Assembly: GCA_964434165.1 (NCBI GenBank)
Contig: CAYSUS010000031.1
Coordinates: 9,454-73,453 of the forward strand
DNA: 64,000 nucleotides
Direction of reading: 5' to 3'
Source: CAYSUS01 sp964434165
GTDB taxonomy: Bacteria; Planctomycetota; Planctomycetia; Pirellulales; Thermoguttaceae
Part shown: piece after piece, positions 15,769 to 23,554 of the stretch
Layout of the letters: each line of letters begins with the position of its first letter
How positions within the stretch are numbered: the stretch's first letter is position 1
Notes under the pieces: model-generated
The model's input: only the letters and a program-made list of their open reading frames with translations
Databases searched by the model: none
What the model was told of the DNA's origin: nothing
Translations under genes and position numbers: made by a program

Positions 15769-17264
15769 GCGCTTCCCTTGCATCCGCCTGGGCCGTCCTC
15801 CTGGTCGCCTTGCCGCTCGCGCTCGCCCTGGCCGCCTGCGTCGTCGGCCGGCGGACGACGCCGGTTCTCGTTTGGGCGGCGCCGGCGGTCATGGCGGCGC
15901 TCGCGGCGGGGCTGGTCCTGGGAGTCGTGCGGCACGGGGCCCTCAGGTATGCCCTCGGCGCCTGGAGCCCGCCGCTCGGGATCGCTTGGAGGATCGACGG
16001 GCTTTCCGTCACCATGCTGGCGATGACCGCGGTGGTGGTCGGCGGCGTGTGCTTGTACGCCCCGGCCTATTTCGCCGCGCGGGACCGCGCGGGGGAATCG
16101 CGCAAGGCCGAGCGGTTCTGGCCGCTGATCTACGTTCTGTGGGCGTCGCTGAACGCGCTGTTCCTCTCCGCCGACGTCTTCAACCTGTACGTGACGTTGG
16201 AGCTGCTGACGCTCGCCTCGGTCGGCCTGATCGTGCTGGCCGGCACGACCGACGCGCTGACGGCCGCCCTGCGATACCTCGTCCTGGGCCTGATGGCGTC
16301 ACTGCTTTACTTGATGGGCGTGGCGCTCCTTTACGCCTCCTGCGGCACCCTCGACCTCGCCGCGCTGGGCGACGAGCTGCACGGGGACTTCCTGGTCGGC
16401 ACCGCGGCGAGCCTGATGATCGTCGGCCTGTTGATCAAGACGGCCCTGTTTCCCATGCATTTCTGGCTGCCACCTGCGCACGCTGCCGCGCCGGCGCCCG
16501 TCAGTGCCCTGTTGTCGGCCCTGGTCGTCAAGGCGTCGTTCTACCTGACGCTTCGCCTATGGTTCGTGCTTCTGCCGTCCGCGGCGCAGCCGTCTGCGGC
16601 GCAGCTTCTCGGTGTGCTGGGGACGGGCGCGATCCTCTGGGGGGCGATCCAGGCTTGGCGCGCCGAGCGCCTGAAGATGCTCGTGGCCTACTCGACGGTC
16701 GCGCAGCTCGGCTACCTGTTCCTGGTGTTTCCGCTCGCCTCCGGAACCACCGCGGCCAGGACGGCGTGGCTGGGGGCCATCCTCTTCGCGCTCTCCCACG
16801 CCCTGGCCAAGTCCGCCATGTTCCTCGCCGCCGGCAGCATCCGGCAACTCGCCGGCGACGACCGGCTCGACCGGCTCGCTGGAATCGGCCAGCGCGCCCC
16901 GCTGGCCCTCTCGGCCACGGCCCTGGCGGGCGTGAGCCTCATGGGGTTGCCGCCCAGCGGGGGGTTCGCCGGCAAATGGATGCTGCTGGTGGCCGGCATC
17001 GAAAGCCGGCAGTGGTGGTGGTGCGTCGTGCTCGTCACCGGCGGCCTGCTCACCGCCGCCTACCTGTTCCGTTTCTGGCGGATCGCCATCGCCGCTCCTG
17101 ACGGGATTATGGACCCGACACCCGCCAACTGGCGCATGGATCTTCCCGCCTTCGCGCTCGGCGCCTGTGCCGTGCTGATCGTGTTCCTGACCACGCCCCT
17201 GGCGGGCCTGCTGGAAGCGGGCGCCCCGTTTTCGGCCCAGGGGCTCACGGAGGCGGCGCGATGA
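15765..17264 (+). CDS. mrpD: Mrp antiporter-like subunit D (NuoM/N family), first copy
   Basis: The 499-residue protein has about 14 membrane helices (proton_antipo_M domain). The key Glu on helix 5 is present (NLYVTLELLTLAS), as are the helix-7 Lys (LLIKTALFPMHFWLPPAH) and the broken-helix region Lys (VVKASFYLTLRL). These residues carry protons in the NuoL/M/N and MrpA/D families. It overlaps mrpC by four bases and the next antiporter-like gene by four. As the copy directly after mrpC it is the best mrpD candidate. Confidence 0.92.
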   Translation: MSASLASAWAVLLVALPLALALAACVVGRRTTPVLVWAAPAVMAALAAGLVLGVVRHGALRYALGAWSPPLGIAWRIDGLSVTMLAMTAVVVGGVCLYAPAYFAARDRAGESRKAERFWPLIYVLWASLNALFLSADVFNLYVTLELLTLASVGLIVLAGTTDALTAALRYLVLGLMASLLYLMGVALLYASCGTLDLAALGDELHGDFLVGTAASLMIVGLLIKTALFPMHFWLPPAHAAAPAPVSALLSALVVKASFYLTLRLWFVLLPSAAQPSAAQLLGVLGTGAILWGAIQAWRAERLKMLVAYSTVAQLGYLFLVFPLASGTTAARTAWLGAILFALSHALAKSAMFLAAGSIRQLAGDDRLDRLAGIGQRAPLALSATALAGVSLMGLPPSGGFAGKWMLLVAGIESRQWWWCVVLVTGGLLTAAYLFRFWRIAIAAPDGIMDPTPANWRMDLPAFALGACAVLIVFLTTPLAGLLEAGAPFSAQGLTEAAR

Positions 17265-18748
17265 ACTGGGACGCATGGCTTCCGCCCCTGGTGCTTGCCA
17301 GCTCGCTCGTGCCCGGGCTGGTGATCTTCGCGCTGCGCGAGGAGTACCGCGCCCTGCGCACCGCGTTGAACTTGCTGGGAGCTGGCGTCAAGTTGCTCCT
17401 GGTGGGCGTGATGCTGTGGGGCGTCGCCCATGGACACACCTACGAGACCGCGATTCCGCTGCTGCCGGGACTCGACCTGACGCTCCGATCCGACCCCCTG
17501 CCGATGCTGTTCGTCACCCTGTCGGCCGTGCTGTGGCTGGTGACGACCGTTTACGCCGTCGGCTATTTGGAGGGCTCGCCCAACCGCAGCCGTTTCTTCG
17601 GATTCTTCAGCCTCTGCGTCAGCTCGACGGTCGGCATCGCGATGGCCGGCGACCTGCTCACGCTGCTGGTGTTCTACGAGATGCTCACGCTGACGACCTA
17701 TCCGCTGGTCGTCCACCGCGGCACCCGGAAGGCCCTGGACGCGGGCCGCACCTACCTGGTCTATACGCTGGGCGGGAGCGTCCTCTTGCTGGTGGCGATC
17801 GCCTGGCTTCACGTATTGACCGGGGACCTGTGTTTTCAGGAGACGGGGCGGCTCGGCGACCTGCCGGCCGAGAGCGCGGCTCCCCTGCGCGTGATCTTCG
17901 CCATGCTGGTCCTGGGATTCGGCGTCAAGGCCGCGCTGGTGCCGCTGCACGGCTGGCTGCCCCGGGCCATGGTCGCCCCGGCGCCGGTCAGCGCGCTTCT
18001 GCACGCGGTGGCCGTGGTCAAGGCCGGGGCGTTCGGAATCGTGCGGATCGTCAGCGACGTGTACGGGATCGAGTTCGCCGCCCGTCTTGGCGTGCTCTTG
18101 CCCCTGGCCGCCGCGGCCAGCGTGACGATCGTTTACGGGTCGCTCCGCGCGCTGGCCCAGGACGACCTCAAGCGGCGGCTGGCGTACTCCACGGTAAGCC
18201 AGGTATCGTACATCGCGCTCGGCGTGGCCCTGGGGACACCGCTGGCGACGATCGGCGGCGTGGTGCACCTGGTTCATCAGGGGCTGATGAAAATCACACT
18301 CTTCCTCTGCGCGGGCAACCTGGCGGAGCGGCTCGACGTCCACCGAGTCAGCGAGATGGACGGCACGGGCCGGAAGATGCCCTGGACCATGGGTGCGTTC
18401 ACGATAGGAGCGTTCGGCATGATCGGTGTTCCGCCTCTGGCCGGGTTCGTCAGCAAGTGGTATCTGGCCACCGGGGCGCTCGAGGCCGGGCAGGGCTGGG
18501 TCATCGCGGTGCTCGCGGCAAGCAGCCTGCTGAACGCGGGCTACTTCCTGCCCATCCTCTACCGGGCGTGGCTGCTGCCGCCGAGAAACGGGGTCCACGC
18601 GGCGGCCAGTGCTGAGCCCACGTGGTGGCTCTTGCTCCCGCCCTTGTCCACCGCGGCGCTGGCGCTGGGCGTGGGCGTCCTGGCCGGGGCCGACTTCAGC
18701 CCGTTGGCCTGGGCCAAGATCATCAGCGCGAGGGAATTCGGACTCTGA
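17261..18748 (+). CDS. second NuoM/MrpD-like antiporter subunit
   Basis: This 495-residue, multi-helix member of the proton_antipo_M family has its helix-5 Glu at E140 (LVFYEMLTLTTY) and channel Lys in GFGVKAALVPLHGWLP and AVVKAGAFGIVRI. All proton-path residues that I can place by eye are kept. Its presence next to mrpD recalls archaeal complexes with two or more antiporter-like subunits (for example MbsH and MbsH'). It begins in the stop of mrpD (ATGA). A 113-base gap with a small hairpin separates it from the third copy. Confidence 0.88.
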   Translation: MNWDAWLPPLVLASSLVPGLVIFALREEYRALRTALNLLGAGVKLLLVGVMLWGVAHGHTYETAIPLLPGLDLTLRSDPLPMLFVTLSAVLWLVTTVYAVGYLEGSPNRSRFFGFFSLCVSSTVGIAMAGDLLTLLVFYEMLTLTTYPLVVHRGTRKALDAGRTYLVYTLGGSVLLLVAIAWLHVLTGDLCFQETGRLGDLPAESAAPLRVIFAMLVLGFGVKAALVPLHGWLPRAMVAPAPVSALLHAVAVVKAGAFGIVRIVSDVYGIEFAARLGVLLPLAAAASVTIVYGSLRALAQDDLKRRLAYSTVSQVSYIALGVALGTPLATIGGVVHLVHQGLMKITLFLCAGNLAERLDVHRVSEMDGTGRKMPWTMGAFTIGAFGMIGVPPLAGFVSKWYLATGALEAGQGWVIAVLAASSLLNAGYFLPILYRAWLLPPRNGVHAAASAEPTWWLLLPPLSTAALALGVGVLAGADFSPLAWAKIISAREFGL

Positions 18749-18754
18749 CCTCAG

Positions 18755-18769
18755 GGCGGCAGGGCCGCC
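18755..18769. promoter_or_regulatory. small hairpin between second and third antiporter-like genes
   Basis: GGCGGC (18755-18760) and GCCGCC (18764-18769) pair perfectly around AGG, seven bases after the stop of the second copy. It lies in the only sizeable gap of the Mrp run. An attenuator or mRNA 3'-end protection role is possible but not shown. Confidence 0.3.
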
Positions 18770-18861
18770 AACCATACCGGTGCTGCCGCACCCAGGCCGA
18801 CAAACCGCTCTCGTTGATCGCCAAGAAGCTCACGATGATCCAGAACAGTGGCACGGACATC

Positions 18862-20616
18862 ATGGACGCTCTGTTCAGCCATCCCGCCGTATGGCTCCTG
18901 CCGATCGCGATGCCGCTCGCCGTGGCACTCGCGTCGCTCGGGTCGCGAAGCTGGCGACTGGCCGAGCGGCTTGCGCCGTGGACGGCCCTGCCGGCCCTTC
19001 TGCTGGCGATCGCCCCGCAATCCACACGTTGGGTCGATGTGCCCTGGCTCGTGCTGGGCAGCCGGCTCGGATTGGACGAGACCTCTCGCGGGTTCCTGTT
19101 CTTCACCGCGCTGCTGTGGCTCGTCTCCGGGATGTTCGCCATCGGCTACTTGGAACGCGACGCGCGGCGGCGCCTCTTCACGTTCTTCTTCCTGCTTGCG
19201 ATGGGCGGCAATCTCGGGCTGATCCTCGCCGGCGACATGGCGCTGTTCTACGTCTGCTTCGCGCTGATGAGCTTCGCGTCGTACGGGCTGGTCGTCCACA
19301 ATCGTGACGAAGACGCGATTCGAGCCGGCCGCGTGTACATCGTGTTGGTCGTGGTCGGAGAGTTGCTGCTGTTCTCGGGGCTTGTCGTGGCCGCCTCCAC
19401 CACGGGCACGACCGCCTGGCCGGGTCTTGGGGACCGCCTGGCCATCGCGCCCGGGCGCGACGCGGCGATGGCGCTGCTGCTGTTCGGCCTCGGGGTCAAG
19501 GTCGGCGCGCTGCCGCTTCACGTCTGGCTGCCACTAGCACACCCGGCGGCGCCGGTGCCCGCCAGCGCGGTGCTCAGCGGCGCCATGATCAAGGCCGGAC
19601 TGATCGGCTGGCTGCGGCTGGTCCCCACCGCAGCCGATTCGGCGATGACCGGCTGGGGCGAGTTGTGCCTGGTTCTCGGCGTGGCGGCCGCCTGTTACGG
19701 CGTCGTCGTGGGGTTGACGCAGGCGAACCCCAAGGTCCTGCTCGCCTATTCAAGCGTCAGCCAGATGGGACTGATCACCGTGGGCGTCGGCCTGGCGTTC
19801 TGCAGCTCGGACGGATCGCGGCAGGCGTTGGCCCCGGTCCTAGCGTATGCCATGCACCACGCGATGGCCAAAGGGGCCCTGTTCCTGGGCGTGGGTGTCG
19901 CCGCGATGACCCGCGGCGCGGCCTGGCGGCGGCTGCTGTGCGGGCTGGGGTTGCTGCTGCCGGCGCTGGCCCTGTCCGGGTCGCCGCTGACGAGCGGGGC
20001 CCTGGCCAAGCTGATGCTCAAAGGCGAGGTGTCCGCCGCCCCCGGCGCCTGGCCCGCAGCGCTGGCATGGCTGTTGCCCTTCGGGGCGGTTGGCACCACG
20101 CTCCTGATGGCCCGCTTCCTCTGGCTCACTTGGCCCAAGGCCGGCGTCGAGCGGGGGGCGCCGCCCACGCGAGTCTGGCTTTCGTGGGCCGTCGTGCTGG
20201 CCGCGACCGCCCTGGGCGTGTTCCTGTGGCCCTGGGGCGTAGGCGGGTTGGCGGCCGGGCTGGTTTCGCCAGCCAAGTTCCTCGCGGCCCTGGGGCCGGT
20301 CGCGGTCGGCGCGACGATCGCCGCGGCGGTCGGTATCGCCTGCGCACGCGGGGTTCGCTTGCCTGCGGTCACCATTCCGGCGGGCGACGTGCTTGTGCCT
20401 GTAGTCTCTTTGGCGGCCGCGCTTGGACGGGTCTATTCTGCGGCGGTGGCCATATTGATTGCTCAAACGCCGAGACCCCCTCGCGGAGCGTCGGCCGGGT
20501 CGCAACTCGCGGTCCTTTCTCGTGCGGCGGAGGCGCACTTGCGCCGAGGGCCGGTCTTCGGAGCGATTCTCTTGACGCTTGTCGGCCTCTTGCTCGGGCT
20601 GTTTGCGCTCTGGTGA
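18862..20616 (+). CDS. third NuoL/MrpD-like antiporter subunit lacking the helix-5 Glu
   Basis: The 584-residue protein starts at ATG 18862; ATG 18835 is an in-frame alternative adding nine polar residues. It is a proton_antipo_M family protein with GLGVKVGALPLHVWLPLAH and MIKAGLIGWLRL, so the channel lysines remain. In an ungapped alignment with the second copy (AGD...SY block), E140 is replaced by A134 (YVCFALMSFASY). This Glu is essential in characterised MrpA/MrpD/NuoM, so this copy may be structural or use another route. A long C-terminal extension (about 480-584) ends in a further membrane helix. Confidence 0.85.
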   Translation: MDALFSHPAVWLLPIAMPLAVALASLGSRSWRLAERLAPWTALPALLLAIAPQSTRWVDVPWLVLGSRLGLDETSRGFLFFTALLWLVSGMFAIGYLERDARRRLFTFFFLLAMGGNLGLILAGDMALFYVCFALMSFASYGLVVHNRDEDAIRAGRVYIVLVVVGELLLFSGLVVAASTTGTTAWPGLGDRLAIAPGRDAAMALLLFGLGVKVGALPLHVWLPLAHPAAPVPASAVLSGAMIKAGLIGWLRLVPTAADSAMTGWGELCLVLGVAAACYGVVVGLTQANPKVLLAYSSVSQMGLITVGVGLAFCSSDGSRQALAPVLAYAMHHAMAKGALFLGVGVAAMTRGAAWRRLLCGLGLLLPALALSGSPLTSGALAKLMLKGEVSAAPGAWPAALAWLLPFGAVGTTLLMARFLWLTWPKAGVERGAPPTRVWLSWAVVLAATALGVFLWPWGVGGLAAGLVSPAKFLAALGPVAVGATIAAAVGIACARGVRLPAVTIPAGDVLVPVVSLAAALGRVYSAAVAILIAQTPRPPRGASAGSQLAVLSRAAEAHLRRGPVFGAILLTLVGLLLGLFALW

Positions 20617-20795
20617 AGGACGGGCCTGAGGCCACCCGACTCCCTCGCCCTCCGGCGATGAAAAGACCGTGTCTGGCCAATCGAAGACCTGGAAGTCACG
20701 GGAGATCGCCGAAGCTCCTGGTCCGCCCGCGTTTCCCGGCAGAGAACCTGCCTGCCACCGCGTCGAGTCCGTACGGCGGACGACCGTGATCCCGA

Positions 20796-21552
20796 CCGGC
20801 CGTGCGGCCCCATCGCGATCAGGTCGCAGCGTTGGCGCTCCGCTTCCTCGCAAATCACCTCGGACGCCGGGCGATCGGTCGCCACGGGCTGGAGGGTCGC
20901 GTCGATGCCGCGATTCCGCAGGTACTCCAGTCCGCTCTGCGCGCGGCGGCGCGCCGAGTCCTCCGAGTCGTCGTCCACCGTCATAAGCCGCACGCCTCCC
21001 AGCGAGCCCAGCCCGCTGCCGAGCAGCCCGAACAGCGCCGCCGCGGCCGGCGGGCTGCCGTCGCAGGCCATCAGGACCTTAATCCCCGGGATGGTACTGC
21101 GGAGGTGCCGACACGATGGGGCGGGGAGCGATCTGGATCAGGCGCTTCAACACCTCGGCGGGCGATTCCCCCGCGCCGTAGTCCGTCGGCTCCTGGTGAT
21201 CGACGGCCGCCTCGTCGTAGCGCGTGACCTGGCGGGCGACGATCTCGTGCGGCACGCCCGCGAGTCGGTCCACCGTCAATGGGACCTCCGCGGCGCGGCA
21301 CTTGCGCGCGAAGGCTTCCGGGGATTCGCCGGCCAGGCGGCGCCTTTCGGAGAGCAACTCCGCTTTTTCCTCCTGCCGAAAGGCCCCTTCGCCGATCGGC
21401 ACCGAGGTCGGCTCGGAGACCGTCTCGTCCACGACCGCCAGTCCTGTGAGGCCGGCACCGCATCGCTGCGCCCAGGCGATGGCCAGCTCCTGTCCGGCCG
21501 ACTCCGGTCTAACGTTGTGCAGCGCGACCAGGATACTTCTCACGGTATGCAT
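20796..21552 (-). pseudogene. broken tandem universal stress protein gene
   Basis: The minus strand encodes a first Usp domain from ATG 21550-21552 (MHTVRSILVALHNVRP) that stops at 21079 after PPQYHPGD. Removing one base from the G/C run near 21080-21086 restores HPGIKVLMACDGS and continues straight into a second Usp domain (from 21071). That domain then loses homology after LIAMGPHGR (20796), before the ATP-loop GST and the last helix. One frameshift and a missing C-terminus together suggest a decaying gene, although the first lesion could be a homopolymer sequencing error. It lies convergent to the Mrp run. Confidence 0.7.
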
Positions 21553-21996
21553 ATTCCTGTTCCCGCCTCGTTCACCTGCGTTGTGTCGTCCAAGGCAGAC
21601 CGCCCGACTCCGCCGCTCGGTTGGTCTGCAAACGGCAGGCCAATCGCCTGCTGACGGCCGTCGCCAATCCAGCCGTCGCGTTCCCGGTGGAGGTGGAGTG
21701 GACGCCGCCGTTTTCCTGCTGGCTACAACAACTCGTCCGCATGCTCCGACAAGACGGCATACCGCCGCAGCCCCGCGCCTTTCGCGCTCGGCGGGGGGCC
21801 CACCCTGATTGCGGGTCTCCCCTCGCCCGGCTAGAATTTGAGGTGAGGATTTCGCCTGCGAGCGATACCCCGCGATCGTGGCGGGCCTGGCCGAAGACGG
21901 CCTTGACGCAGTTGCTCCATCCCGTCGTACCGACTTCGATACGCAAGTTCACGCGGTGGCCGAGCCTCGCCCCGCAGATCCCATCGGGCCAGGGAC
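21553..21996. other. intergenic stretch, no recognised gene
   Basis: Open frames exist on both strands, but none has a ribosome site plus recognisable protein composition. The stretch is the divergent region between the broken Usp gene and the propeller gene at 21997. No inverted repeat above about 8 bp was noticed. Confidence 0.45.
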
Positions 21997-22968
21997 ATGA
22001 AGACCCTCACGCGTTCTCTGGCGACATGGTGCGCGGCCTCCCTGCTGGTTTCTGGACCTTGGGCGCACGGGGCCGGCCCGCTGCCCGTGTTCACGTTCCA
22101 GGGGGTGGCTCTGCATCCAAGGGACCTTTCTTATGCTCCCACGGAGCAGCTAATACACCCTTCGATCGTCAAGACCGTGGGACGCATCAGGAATCCCATG
22201 GGCAAGTACTACCTCTACTACGCGCCGCATAAGCATATTGCAGTCAGCATGGCGTATTCCGATAGCCTGGAGGGTCCATGGACGGAGTACCGAGGCAACC
22301 CTGTCATTCAGGGGCCCTCAGCACCGGACATCCGGTGGATTGAGGAGAAACGGAAGTTCTTCATGTGGGGGCACCGGAAGAACTCGCAGACGGAGCTATG
22401 GACGAGTGAAGACGGGATTCGCTTCGAGCACCAGGGAGTGAGTATCACCGCCAAGAGCATCGGCGCGCGGAACGCCACCTACACGCGGGTGTACGAGTAT
22501 CCACTCGAACGTATCGGGAGCAAGTACATCATGCTCTATTCGGGGTTCATCGAGGACAGGGGTATTCGCTGCGTCTGGCTGGCGCACTCCAAGGATGCCG
22601 AGACCTGGGTGCAATGGAAGACCCCGCTGGTGGAGCCGGTCGACGGAGAGAACCGCGACGCTTATGGGCCCTCACTTCTGCGCTGGAAGAACAGGAACTT
22701 CGTGGTCTATCAGGATCACACGGCCTGGAGAGGCGGCAATATCAAGTACGTGGAAGTGGACCGCGAGCTCAACCCCGTGGGGAACCGAGGCGAGCGGTTC
22801 GTGCTCCTGGATCCCTCCCCCGGTCCGCCGCTCAACGATCGCTATCGCGGTGGCGAGTTCTATCGGGAAGGCGACACGATCTTCCTTTTTTCGAGTGCGT
22901 CTTCCGATCCGAGGATGATCGTGTATGCGACCGCAAATGCCTCCGATGCTGCAAACAGGGGTCGATGA
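21997..22968 (+). CDS. exported five-bladed beta-propeller glycosidase-like protein (GH43/GH130-like)
   Basis: The 323-residue protein has an N-terminal signal peptide (cleavage near SGPWAHGAG). It has repeated propeller blades: HPSIVKTVGRIRN...KYYLYYAP, AYSDSLEGPWTEY, APDIRWIEEKRKFFMWGH, KYIMLYSGF, LAHSKDAETWVQW and GPSLLRWKNRNFVVYQDH. This is the GH43/GH32/GH130 clan layout, enzymes that cleave or phosphorolyse plant or host glycans. Acidic candidates (D in APDIRW, E in GGEFYREG) fit active-site positions, but no subfamily is assigned. It is followed by a heparinase-like gene on the same strand. Confidence 0.7.
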   Translation: MKTLTRSLATWCAASLLVSGPWAHGAGPLPVFTFQGVALHPRDLSYAPTEQLIHPSIVKTVGRIRNPMGKYYLYYAPHKHIAVSMAYSDSLEGPWTEYRGNPVIQGPSAPDIRWIEEKRKFFMWGHRKNSQTELWTSEDGIRFEHQGVSITAKSIGARNATYTRVYEYPLERIGSKYIMLYSGFIEDRGIRCVWLAHSKDAETWVQWKTPLVEPVDGENRDAYGPSLLRWKNRNFVVYQDHTAWRGGNIKYVEVDRELNPVGNRGERFVLLDPSPGPPLNDRYRGGEFYREGDTIFLFSSASSDPRMIVYATANASDAANRGR

Positions 22969-23554
22969 CCGCCCTGTGGTCGGAACTCCAGGGTGTGTCT
23001 GCAGCAAACGAGCGATCCCGAGCCGGAAACGCCGGGCTGGCTCGCCGTGCTCCGTCAAGTCCCGTCCCGCCCCGGCTATCCTTGAGGCTCGGCAAAGGGA
23101 GAGGTTTTCACACCCCCTGATGTCTTGGGATGCCCCGCGAGACCGCGCGGTCCGGTGCGTTGCACGGTGACCGCGCGCTCACGTCGCCCAGCTTGACGTC
23201 GAAGCGCGCCGCGACGGCCCCGCCACTTCCGAGACCGAGGCGCATGACGAGGAGGACGGCCACTTCAGGGCTTATCGCGCGGAGACGCGGGTTCCTCGGA
23301 CAAGGGCACTGCGAGCGAAAGGGGTTCCACCTGCTCGGCCTGGCCTTCGACGACGCGCATCACCTCGCCATCTTCCAGGATCGCGTGAATCGGCAAGACG
23401 CGGAGGAGCAATACCGACTCGACTACCAGGGGGAGCGCGCAAGGCGCGGGAAGCGACAGCCCGGCTCGCCACCCCATCGGGCGATCCCATCCGAAAGCGC
23501 GAGTGCTCAGCCCGCGTCGAGCACCCACCGTGTCAAGACTCCCCGGCGGAGACC
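22969..23554. other. intergenic stretch, no recognised gene
   Basis: No frame here looks convincingly coding. A minus-strand frame around 23280-23420 contains a protein-like segment (RVLPIHAILEDGEVMRVVEG) but has no family match that I recognise and no good start, so it is left unannotated. It could be a remnant of a small gene. Confidence 0.4.

Noticed and set aside
18715..18800. tRNA-like sequence on the minus strand between the second and third antiporter genes
   Set aside because: One reading frame looks like the peptide commonly produced by antisense translation of a tRNA, but no acceptor stem or paired T arm can be formed.
23265..23528. Small minus-strand gene with segment RVLPIHAILEDGEVMRVVEG
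   Set aside because: It looks slightly protein-like but has no credible ribosome site, no family I recognise and poor flanks. Left as intergenic.
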